Part shown: positions 7,486-15,165 of the stretch, one piece after another
Layout: each line of letters begins with the position of its first letter
Position numbering within the stretch: position 1 is the stretch's first letter
NCBI RefSeq assembly: GCF_037893185.1
Contig: NZ_CP140772.1
Span: 3,596,001 to 3,660,000 of the forward strand
DNA from: Chitinophaga sp. 180180018-3
GTDB lineage: Bacteria > Bacteroidota > Bacteroidia > Chitinophagales > Chitinophagaceae
Direction of reading: 5' to 3'
DNA: 64,000 nt
Made by a program: the position numbers and the translations under genes
Notes under the pieces: generated by a model
The model's input: only the letters and a program-made list of their open reading frames with translations
Database searches by the model: none
Told to the model about the DNA's origin: nothing

Positions 7486-10400
7486 ATGTTAAAGAGATTT
7501 ATAGAGCGGCCGGTGTTATCTACAGTAGTGTCGATCATTATTGTAACCCTGGGTATACTCGGACTGGTTTCATTGCCGATTTCCCAATATCCCGATATAG
7601 CGCCACCCACCATACAGGTACAGGCATCCTATGCGGGTGCAAATGCAGACGTAGTATTGAAAAGCGTGATCGTACCGCTTGAGCAGCAGATCAATGGTGT
7701 GGAGAATATGGATTACATCACCTCTACGGCTGGAAATGATGGTTCCGCCAACATCACGGTAAGTTTCAAGATCGGCAGTGATCCGAACATGGCAGCGGTG
7801 AATGTACAGAATGCGGTGGCAAGGGCCACTCCGCTCCTGCCGCAGGAAGTAACACGTTCAGGCGTTACCGTGCAAAAGAAGCAAACCAGCAATCTGTTGA
7901 TCTTCTCTGTATACAGTACTAATCCTTCTTTTGATCAGACTTTTCTGCAGAATTATGTAGACATCAATATTATCCCGGTGATCAAGCGTATACAGGGAGT
8001 AGGCGATGCATCGGCGCCCGGACAAATGGACTACTCCATGCGCATCTGGCTGAATACACAGGCCATGGCCTCTTACGGACTGGTGCCGGCGGATATCACA
8101 GCAGCGCTGGCAGAGCAGAATATACAGGCAGCGCCCGGACAGTTCGGAGAGCGGGGCGGACAAGCCTTTCAATACGTTATACGTTATCCGGGTACGCTTA
8201 CAGATACTACGCAATTCGGGAACATCGTGATCAGGTCCAGTTTGCGCAGCCGGTTGCTACGTCTGAAAGATGTGGCGCGCATAGAACTGGGAGCACTCAG
8301 TTACTTTAACAGTACACGCACCAATGGTTACCCGGCGGTATCAGTAGATGTGGCGCAGGTAGCGGGTTCCAACGCCCGCGATGTGATCACGCAAACGCTG
8401 AAAGTAATGGAAGATGCTTCCAAATCATTTCCAAAAGGAGTTAAATATGTGGTACTACAGAATGTAGATGATTTTCTGATGGCCTCCATCGATAAAGTAT
8501 TGCATACCCTGTTTGAAGCCTTTATACTGGTATTTGTGGTAGTGTTCCTCTTTCTTCAGGATTTCCGGTCTACCCTGATCCCGGCTATATCCGTTCCGGT
8601 GGCCATCATCGGCACATTCTTTTTCCTGAAAGTTTTTGGTTTCACCATTAACCTCCTGACGTTATTTGCGTTGATTCTGGCGATCGGTATCGTAGTAGAC
8701 GATGCCATCGTAATAGTAGAAGCCGTGCATGCCAGGCTGGACACGGGTTACCGGTCGGCCCGCAAGGCGAGTATTGATGCGTTGGGAGATATATCTGCTG
8801 CTATTATTTCCATTACGCTGGTGATGTCGGCCGTATTTGTACCAGTGAGTTTTATCGGCGGATCATCCGGTGTTTTCTACAAACAGTTCGGATTAACGCT
8901 GGCTATTGCCATCATCCTTTCTGCTATCAATGCGCTGACACTTAGTCCTGCCCTATGCGCTATTTTTCTCCGCCCACACGGCAACGGACATACGAAAAAA
9001 GGTTTCCTTCAGCGGTTTTACAGTGCATTTAATGCAGGGTTCGAAGGTATAACAAGGCGCTATACCACTACCCTGCACTTCTTTAGCAGACGCATTTGGA
9101 TACCGATGTTGATCCTGTTATGCTTTTGTGCAGGGCTGGCAATAATTGCCAGGATAACCTCCACGGGGTTTGTACCGGAAGAAGATCTGGGCACCGTTAA
9201 TTGTAACATCAGTCTGCCGCCGGATGCATCACTACAGCGAACAGATGTTGTTGCCAGGAAGATAGAAAAGATAGCCACCACCATTCCTGAAATCAACAAT
9301 GTACTGGCGGTGACGGGCCGGGGCCAGTTGTCTGGTAATGGCAGCAACTATGCCATGGTGGTCATGCGCCTGATACCCTGGAGCAGCCGGCAGCGGACCA
9401 TACAGCAGATCATTGCAGAGCTGAACAAAAAGGCCGCAAATATTACTGAGGCGGAGATCAAGTTTTTTGCGCCACCTACCATACAGGGTTTTGGCGCATC
9501 AAATGGCTTTGCCTTCCAGCTGCAGGATAAAACCGGTGGTGATATAGCCCGCTTTTACAAAGTGAGCAGAGATTTTCTCAGCGCGCTGACTGAACGGCCG
9601 GAGATCCAGTTTGCCACTACTTCTTTCAATCCTAACTTCCCACAATACCTGATGAATGTGAATGTACCGAAAGCGAAAGATGCCGGCCTGACAGTGACCG
9701 ACATTACGAGTGCCATGCAGGGATATTTCGGGGGAATATACGCCTCCAACTTCAACCAGTTCGGGCAACAATACCGCGTGATGGTACAGGCTTCTCCCGA
9801 ATACAGGATGACGCCGGAGAGTCTGAACGCCGTATTTGTTCGTACAGGCGCCGGCGTGATGGTGCCCATCACCGAGTTTGTAGACCTGACGCAAACCTAT
9901 GGCCCACAAGCCATCACCAGGTTTAACCTGTTCAACTCTATTAGTGTAAATGGTACACCCAATCCATCTTACAGCTCCGGACAGGCCATAGCAGCTATCC
10001 AGCAGTCGGCCGCAGAAACGCTGCCTCCGGGGTTTGGGTTTGAGTTTTCAGGTATCACAAGAGAAGAGCTGGCAGGTAACAGCCAGACCATCTTCATCTT
10101 CCTGTTATGTCTCATTTTTGTGTACTTACTTCTGAGTGCACAGTACGAAAGCTATATATTGCCGCTGGCCATTCTGCTGGCCATACCGGTAGGAATATTT
10201 GGTGCATTCCTCTTTGCATGGCTATTTGGTATCAGTAATAACATCTATGTACAAATCACCCTTATTATGCTCATTGGGTTGCTGGCAAAAAACGCTATCC
10301 TGATTGTTGAATATGCAGTAGAAAGACGAAGAGCAGGTATGGATATTGCGGAAGCCGCCGTGAGTGGTGCACAGGCAAGACTAAGACCTATTCTGATGAC

Positions 10401-10638
10401 GTCGTTTGCATTTATCCTTGGGCTGATACCGCTGATGATCGCTACCGGCGCGGGCGCCAACGGTAACCGGTCTATCGGTACAGGCGCTGTGGGAGGCATG
10501 CTCATAGGCACCCTGTTCGGCATTTTCATCACACCAGCATTGTTCATTATCTTCCAGACACTACAGGAAAAAATAAGAAAATCCCCATCAAGGGAAGATG
10601 AAGATGAAGGTACTACCATGCCCGCTTTGGCGGAATAA
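7486..10638 (+). CDS. RND multidrug efflux pump, HAE1 family (AcrB-like)
   Basis: A 1050-residue inner-membrane pump, the usual length for AcrB homologues. It has a first helix at residues 10-30, two large periplasmic loops, and helix clusters near 340-500 and 870-1030. The proton-relay acidic pair is present in helix 4 as Asp405-Asp406 within IVVDDAIVIVEA. The entry SQYPDIAPP in the first loop is the classical HAE1 N-terminal motif. It exports drugs, bile-type detergents or dyes by proton antiport. The C-terminal tail (after about 1025) is charged and ends PSREDEDEGTTM. Middle gene of a three-gene operon. Confidence 0.96.
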   Translation: MLKRFIERPVLSTVVSIIIVTLGILGLVSLPISQYPDIAPPTIQVQASYAGANADVVLKSVIVPLEQQINGVENMDYITSTAGNDGSANITVSFKIGSDPNMAAVNVQNAVARATPLLPQEVTRSGVTVQKKQTSNLLIFSVYSTNPSFDQTFLQNYVDINIIPVIKRIQGVGDASAPGQMDYSMRIWLNTQAMASYGLVPADITAALAEQNIQAAPGQFGERGGQAFQYVIRYPGTLTDTTQFGNIVIRSSLRSRLLRLKDVARIELGALSYFNSTRTNGYPAVSVDVAQVAGSNARDVITQTLKVMEDASKSFPKGVKYVVLQNVDDFLMASIDKVLHTLFEAFILVFVVVFLFLQDFRSTLIPAISVPVAIIGTFFFLKVFGFTINLLTLFALILAIGIVVDDAIVIVEAVHARLDTGYRSARKASIDALGDISAAIISITLVMSAVFVPVSFIGGSSGVFYKQFGLTLAIAIILSAINALTLSPALCAIFLRPHGNGHTKKGFLQRFYSAFNAGFEGITRRYTTTLHFFSRRIWIPMLILLCFCAGLAIIARITSTGFVPEEDLGTVNCNISLPPDASLQRTDVVARKIEKIATTIPEINNVLAVTGRGQLSGNGSNYAMVVMRLIPWSSRQRTIQQIIAELNKKAANITEAEIKFFAPPTIQGFGASNGFAFQLQDKTGGDIARFYKVSRDFLSALTERPEIQFATTSFNPNFPQYLMNVNVPKAKDAGLTVTDITSAMQGYFGGIYASNFNQFGQQYRVMVQASPEYRMTPESLNAVFVRTGAGVMVPITEFVDLTQTYGPQAITRFNLFNSISVNGTPNPSYSSGQAIAAIQQSAAETLPPGFGFEFSGITREELAGNSQTIFIFLLCLIFVYLLLSAQYESYILPLAILLAIPVGIFGAFLFAWLFGISNNIYVQITLIMLIGLLAKNAILIVEYAVERRRAGMDIAEAAVSGAQARLRPILMTSFAFILGLIPLMIATGAGANGNRSIGTGAVGGMLIGTLFGIFITPALFIIFQTLQEKIRKSPSREDEDEGTTMPALAE

Positions 10639-10677
10639 TTTGGAGCAGCAGAGCGCATTATAACAAAAGAATAAAAC

Positions 10678-12063
10678 ATGAAGCAACCTATCAGATTACA
10701 TATGGCCGTAGCCGTTATTATCGCAGGAATGCTGGGTGCATGCCGGGTTACGAAACCATATCACGCCCCCCGCATCACTGATAATAACCTGTACAGAGAT
10801 GTAAGCAGCACAGATACCACCAACATTGCCGTTCTTCACTGGAAAGAAATATTTACCGATACGCTGTTACAGCAGCTGATAGATGAGGGCATCCGTAACA
10901 ACCTGGATTTGCAGGTAGCCTGGTCGCGTATGCGGCAGGCAGCGGCGGTATACTCACAGAGCAGGCAGGCGCTTTACCCAACGATCAATGCCAATGCGGG
11001 CGCAACCCTGGCGGGCGCCTCCAATCAGGTGAATACGGGCAGAACAGTGATAGATCAGCAGTTTAGCGTGGGACTGGCAGCTTCGTGGGAGGCCGACATC
11101 TGGGGCAAACTGCGGAGTGCCAGGCGCGCCGGCCTGGCATCCATGCTACAGGCCACCGCCAATGCACAGGCTGTGCAAACCGCTCTGGTAGCGAATATTG
11201 CCGATGCCTATTACAACTTGCTGGCATTGGATCAACAACTGCATATCACCCAGCAGACAGTCATCAACTGGCAGGCAACCGTAGAAGTCATGAAAGAGCT
11301 GAAAAAAGCCGATGTGGTGACCGGAGCCGCAGTGGTGCAGAGTGAAGCCAGCAGGTATGCTGCGGAAGTAACGATTCCTGACCTCAGACAATCCATACGG
11401 CAAACGGAAAATCAGCTGAACCTTTTACTTGGCAGGACGCCAGGGCCGGTGGGTCGCGACAGTCTTGATGCGCAGCAGCCGATTATGCTGCTGCAAACAG
11501 GCGTACCGGCGCAATTGCTGGCTAACCGGCCCGATGTACGCGCAGCCGAAAACAACCTCCGTTATTATTTCGAGCAAACAAATGTAGCAAAGGCCTATCT
11601 CTACCCAACCCTGAGCATATCGGCCTCCGGAGGTTACACCAGCTATTATTCACTGACTGGTCCGGGGTCGTGGATCAGCAACCTGACAGCCGGCTTGCTG
11701 CAACCTTTATTCAATCAGGGCGTGAACAGAACAAGACTGAAGGTAGCGCAGGAACAACAGCAGCAGGCTGCCCTCGGCTTCCGCAGTGCGGTGCTGAATG
11801 CCGGCGGAGAAGTATCAAATGCGTTGTATACTTACCAATCGGCAATCGATAAAGCTAATACACGCAAATTGCAGTTGCAGAATCTGCAGCTGTCAGTAGA
11901 TTATACACAGGAGCTGGTAAGATATGGCTTTGCCAATTATACGGAAGTACTGAACGCGCAGCAAAGCCTGCTCGCCGCGCAACTGGGCAAAATCAATGAC
12001 CACCTGCAGCAACTACAGGCAATTGTGTTTCTATATCGTGCATTAGGCGGGGGATGGAGATAA
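10678..12063 (+). CDS. RND outer-membrane factor, NodT/OprM-type lipoprotein
   Basis: A 461-residue TolC-superfamily channel. The lipobox LGAC puts the lipidated Cys at residue 22. Two repeated outer-membrane-efflux domains follow (about 60-250 and 260-455), with family motifs NLDLQVAWSRMRQAAA, SWEADIWGK, ANRPDVRAAE and FNQGVNRTRLKVAQEQQQQA. It would trimerise in the outer membrane and dock to the adaptor encoded upstream. The gene ends 6 bp before the end of a convergent VOC gene. Confidence 0.95.
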   Translation: MKQPIRLHMAVAVIIAGMLGACRVTKPYHAPRITDNNLYRDVSSTDTTNIAVLHWKEIFTDTLLQQLIDEGIRNNLDLQVAWSRMRQAAAVYSQSRQALYPTINANAGATLAGASNQVNTGRTVIDQQFSVGLAASWEADIWGKLRSARRAGLASMLQATANAQAVQTALVANIADAYYNLLALDQQLHITQQTVINWQATVEVMKELKKADVVTGAAVVQSEASRYAAEVTIPDLRQSIRQTENQLNLLLGRTPGPVGRDSLDAQQPIMLLQTGVPAQLLANRPDVRAAENNLRYYFEQTNVAKAYLYPTLSISASGGYTSYYSLTGPGSWISNLTAGLLQPLFNQGVNRTRLKVAQEQQQQAALGFRSAVLNAGGEVSNALYTYQSAIDKANTRKLQLQNLQLSVDYTQELVRYGFANYTEVLNAQQSLLAAQLGKINDHLQQLQAIVFLYRALGGGWR

Positions 12064-12069
12064 TATGGT

Positions 12070-12441
12070 TCACTGTACCATTACCAGCACGAGGCGAAAG
12101 CCATCAGGATCCAGCAGGTTTACAGCATTCTCGTTCCAGAAAGGATTTCTGGCTTTTACTTCCGTTGTTCCCGCTTTTCTGGCTTTGCTCAGCATGCGGG
12201 CAAATACTTCTTTCGATTCCGGATACAGTACAAGAAAGTCGTCTTCATCAGTCTCGTGTACAGGCGGGTCGGCCGATACCGTATAGGCCAGGTGCCAGTT
12301 CTCACCCGGGATGCCCAGGAATACACCATCGTAACCATGACGATCTTTGAAAGATCCAAGTTGCCGGAATCCAAGTACATCCTGGTAAAATTCGATGATC
12401 TTTTCTAAGGAGGCAGTATGTCGTGCTACTCTTAATCTCAT
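12070..12441 (-). CDS. VOC-family (glyoxalase/bleomycin-resistance fold) protein
   Basis: A 123-residue single-unit VOC protein starting at the ATG whose product begins MRLRVARHTASL; in-frame upstream ATGs lack coding character. The first beta-alpha-beta-beta-beta unit includes His8 (RHTASLEKIIEFYQDVLGF). The second ends NPFWNENAVNLLDPDGFRLVLV, the usual metal-site Glu/Asp strand. Such proteins act as glyoxalases, dioxygenases or drug-binding proteins; the substrate cannot be inferred. It converges with the RND operon. Confidence 0.85.
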   Translation of the reverse strand: MRLRVARHTASLEKIIEFYQDVLGFRQLGSFKDRHGYDGVFLGIPGENWHLAYTVSADPPVHETDEDDFLVLYPESKEVFARMLSKARKAGTTEVKARNPFWNENAVNLLDPDGFRLVLVMVQ

Positions 12442-12549
12442 ATCTCTAATATACATATCCTGCCGAATAAAATAACCATCCCTTCCGTACCACTTAAATA
12501 GGATAAGGGAGATCACCGGATTTGTTATCTTAGTTTAGAATTTTCCGCT

Positions 12550-12957
12550 ATGCACTATGCCATCTTTATCGTTGCTGTCACCCTTGCGGCTCCCTCCTGC
12601 AAGAATAGCCACCTACAGGGTTTCAGCAGGCCCACATCAGGAAATACTGCTGCAGTGGCTGCTGTACCGGATACTGTTGCCCCCGAACTATTGAGGGGCA
12701 AGCCAATGGAAGAAGCTATTGCCATAGCCGGGCCAGCAGATGATGCAACTGATTTTAATATGTCGGCCGCCCTGCCGGAGTTCAGAATAGTGTTATATAA
12801 TTTTTTTGTTAAGGAAGACTACCGGCATAAACGCATCCCTGTAAAAGAGCTGACCTGGTATAACGGAGAAAGGAATATTACCATCTGGTACCGGGAGCAA
12901 AACTACACCTGGGTATATATCACCATGACGGTCTGGGATAAGCATACGGAGTTCTGA
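12550..12957 (+). CDS. Small predicted lipoprotein, function unknown
   Basis: A 135-residue protein with a short hydrophobic leader and probable lipidated Cys17 in LAAPSC. The mature part contains GKPMEEAIAIAGPADD, which recalls the start of small SmpA/BamE-like domains that monitor a helix-turn, followed by antiparallel strands (ELTWYNGERNITIWYREQ). It is likely periplasmic. Its stop codon directly abuts the stop of the convergent clpP gene. I do not recognise a named family. Confidence 0.7.
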   Translation: MHYAIFIVAVTLAAPSCKNSHLQGFSRPTSGNTAAVAAVPDTVAPELLRGKPMEEAIAIAGPADDATDFNMSAALPEFRIVLYNFFVKEDYRHKRIPVKELTWYNGERNITIWYREQNYTWVYITMTVWDKHTEF

Positions 12958-13581
12958 TCAGTTCCCTATCAGCCAGGGTTGGCGAAAAGGCAGTGGTGGC
13001 AAGGCTTCCGTGCTGTTCAGTACTTCATCTACCAGGCCGAATGCTTTTGCTTCTTCAGCCGACAGGAAGTGGTCGTTCCTGAACGCAGCTGTTACCTCAT
13101 CCAGGCTGCGACCTGCATTACGGGCAATGATCTGGAAAGTCTTATGCTGCAGCCGCTCCTGTTCGTTAAAAGCAATGCGTACATCTTCGGTATACCCCTT
13201 GGCGCCTCCGCTGGATGGATGCATATGAATAGTTGCATTAGGCAGGGCATAACGTTGCCCTGTAGCACCGGCTGTAAGCACCACCGTACCCATGCTGCCG
13301 GTGAAACCCACAGCCATCGTAGATACCCGCGATTTGAGCATTTTCATGGTATCATAGATGGCCAGGCCAGCATAAATCACCCCACCCGGACTGTTGATGT
13401 ACATGCTGATAGGACGATGGCTTTCACTGTCGAGATAAAGTAATTGCGCCACTATGAGATTAGCTATCTGATCATCGATGGCCGTACCCAGGAAAACAAT
13501 GCGCTCCTTCAGAAGCAGGCTGTAAATATCAAATGCACCGCGGCTGTCGCCGTCGATAACGGTTGGAACAAGGAAAGCCAT
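12958..13581 (-). CDS. clpP: ATP-dependent Clp protease proteolytic subunit
   Basis: A 207-residue serine peptidase subunit of the usual ClpP length. The catalytic triad is visible: Ser96 in GFTGSMG, His121 in MHPSSGGAKGY and Asp170 in RNDHFLSAEEA. The oxyanion glycines SPGG are at 64-67. It would form a barrel of two heptamers fed by a ClpX/ClpA-type unfoldase, which is not encoded nearby, so this may be a second, stand-alone ClpP. It lies 42 bp downstream of, and on the same strand as, a sigma factor and an 85-residue protein, suggesting an operon. Confidence 0.94.
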   Translation of the reverse strand: MAFLVPTVIDGDSRGAFDIYSLLLKERIVFLGTAIDDQIANLIVAQLLYLDSESHRPISMYINSPGGVIYAGLAIYDTMKMLKSRVSTMAVGFTGSMGTVVLTAGATGQRYALPNATIHMHPSSGGAKGYTEDVRIAFNEQERLQHKTFQIIARNAGRSLDEVTAAFRNDHFLSAEEAKAFGLVDEVLNSTEALPPLPFRQPWLIGN

Positions 13582-13623
13582 GATTGGGAGAATTACAGAA
13601 TTAAGAATTGGCGAAGACTGCCT

Positions 13624-13881
13624 TTATTCAAATATGGAAGTGACAGACCGATAGAACGCAGGTTCATTCATGAGTTGCTGATAGATGGTTTGCAGCTCCT
13701 CACGTTTTTTCTCTCTGCCCAGCCAGTGGACAATTTGCAGGACTTGTTGCTGTTGCCGTACCTTTTCCCGCAGCAATGGAGATACGAGCATACGAGCCTG
13801 AAAGATCAGGCGCGCTGCTGCCGGCATTTCCTGCAGCAGGTATTGATCTATTTCCTGTATGTCAGCTAGCTGTTTCCGCAT
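13624..13881 (-). CDS. 85-residue protein coupled to a sigma factor (anti-sigma candidate)
   Basis: A small, helical, charged protein with no membrane segment. Its start overlaps the end of the upstream sigma-factor gene by 20 bases in a different frame, so translation is probably coupled. The N-terminus IQEIDQYLLQEMPAAARLIFQARML resembles the short domain found at the start of Bacteroidota zinc-finger-less anti-sigma or regulator proteins, where the E-x-x-A-R-x-x-F helix packs on the sigma factor; this likeness is by eye. It could be a soluble anti-sigma factor. Followed after 42 bp by clpP. Confidence 0.65.
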   Translation of the reverse strand: MRKQLADIQEIDQYLLQEMPAAARLIFQARMLVSPLLREKVRQQQQVLQIVHWLGREKKREELQTIYQQLMNEPAFYRSVTSIFE

Positions 13882-14380
13882 AGTCCGTATGTTTTACCTG
13901 TTCCCGGATCTTTTCCAGGCATTTGTATTTCTGTACGCTGGCAGAATGCAGCGTCCTGAACCGGAAGCTGTTGGCTATTTCCTGCAGGGACTGGTGTTCG
14001 TAATAAAAAGCCTGTAACAGCTCCATACAACGACTGCCAGCGGATTTCAGATATCCGAGCAGGGATTTTTCCGCGGGAGGCGGATCGAAATAATTTTCCG
14101 GAACAGCATATTGTTCTGCCGCTTCCAATGGGAGTTCATGGCCTTGCCGTTTCAGTTTCCTGATACAAAGTATTCTGGCAATACCGGTGATATAAGCGCC
14201 CGCTGCAACGCCTTCCGGGATAGTGTTTTGTTGTTGTTTTTCGAGATAGATAATAACAGCATCCTGAAACACATCACGGGCCAGCTCCAGGTCGCCTCCC
14301 ATCCGGCGCACCATCCTCGCCACTCTGGGGAGGGTACTGATGTACAGTTCCTTCAGCTGTTGCTCGTTGTCATGAAACAT
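13862..14380 (-). CDS. RNA polymerase sigma factor, ECF-like
   Basis: A 172-residue sigma-70-family protein. I chose the ATG at 14380 because it follows an AGGAG sequence by four bases; the longer frame adds 16 residues without a site. Region 2 covers about residues 8-80, with GGDLELARDVFQDAVIIYLEK as the core-binding helix. Region 4 is about 110-165 (LLQAFYYEHQSLQEIANSF), with a helix-turn-helix that matches the family only loosely. It is first in a leftward set with an 85-residue protein and clpP. A 17-bp inverted repeat lies 66 bp upstream of the start. Confidence 0.85.
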   Translation of the reverse strand: MFHDNEQQLKELYISTLPRVARMVRRMGGDLELARDVFQDAVIIYLEKQQQNTIPEGVAAGAYITGIARILCIRKLKRQGHELPLEAAEQYAVPENYFDPPPAEKSLLGYLKSAGSRCMELLQAFYYEHQSLQEIANSFRFRTLHSASVQKYKCLEKIREQVKHTDYAETAS

Positions 14381-14445
14381 AACTCCTGTTTTTATATAAG
14401 TGTCAGGAACAAGGTAAATATCACCCAAAATTCAGGAAAAAATTT

Positions 14446-14481
14446 AAAATACAGGCCGGAGCCGGCTCTGGCTTGTATTTT
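14446..14481. repeat. Near-perfect palindrome in a divergent promoter region
   Basis: Arms of 18 bp (AAAATACAGGCCGGAGCC and its partner at 14464-14481) pair with only two wobble mismatches and no spacer; the centre is GAGCCGGCTC. On the minus strand it is followed by TTTTAAATTTTTTCC, so a hairpin here could act as a terminator inside the sigma-factor leader. Alternatively it is an operator shared with the rightward metal-efflux genes. Confidence 0.55.
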
Positions 14482-14548
14482 CCGGTTATTTTCTTGTACA
14501 AATGCCTCAATACTATGACCGTCTGTTATTTTTTTTTACCTTTAACAC

Positions 14549-14926
14549 GTGAAAAAAGCTGCTATAGTATTATTGGCGCTCTATTTTTTGGGCACTACTG
14601 AAGCAGGGCAGATCCTCAAGCTGCCGCTGCTGGTGGAGCATTATGTGAAACATAAAGCAGATGATCCCAATATCACTATCTTTTCTTTTTTGAAGATGCA
14701 CTATACAGGGCCCGTGGTATATGATGCGGACTATGCGCAGGACATGCAATTACCATTTAAAACCTGTCTGAACTTTTTCACGATCACTCCTCCCAGTATT
14801 TTACCTGTCACGCCACAATATACATTCAAGGTTCCTGTTGTCAGGGCGCCGCGGCGAAAGATCATAAATGACGAAGTACCCCCTTATTTATATCAACCTG
14901 ATATATTTCAACCTCCCCAGGCTTAA
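14549..14926 (+). CDS. Small exported protein preceding a heavy-metal efflux pump
   Basis: A 125-residue protein starting at GTG (MKKAAIVLL in translation) with a signal-like segment at residues 2-19. The mature part contains HYVKHKADDPNITIFSFLKMHY, rich in His and aromatic residues, and a proline-rich tail (VPPYLYQPDIFQPPQA). I recall similar small proteins next to CusA/CzcA genes in Bacteroidota, but no function. The pump gene starts 240 bp downstream on the same strand. A role in periplasmic metal sensing or delivery is only a guess. Confidence 0.7.
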   Translation: MKKAAIVLLALYFLGTTEAGQILKLPLLVEHYVKHKADDPNITIFSFLKMHYTGPVVYDADYAQDMQLPFKTCLNFFTITPPSILPVTPQYTFKVPVVRAPRRKIINDEVPPYLYQPDIFQPPQA

Positions 14927-15165
14927 TACAGCATCCGTTATATTTTATTATTTCAACAACAACCGCGCTGGCATTAGCTGCCGGCAGTATTGTTGCTGAT
15001 CTGTCATCATTAACAATGACAAACATTTGCAGGCATCGCCGAAGCGGGCGTATATCCTGAACCGTTAGTGCTATAACATTCCGGGCATTCAGTTGTTGGG
15101 AATAAAGCAGTAGCTGTTCAAGTATACCTCCCTGATGCGCCATTTGTTTATTCCAATAAATAATC

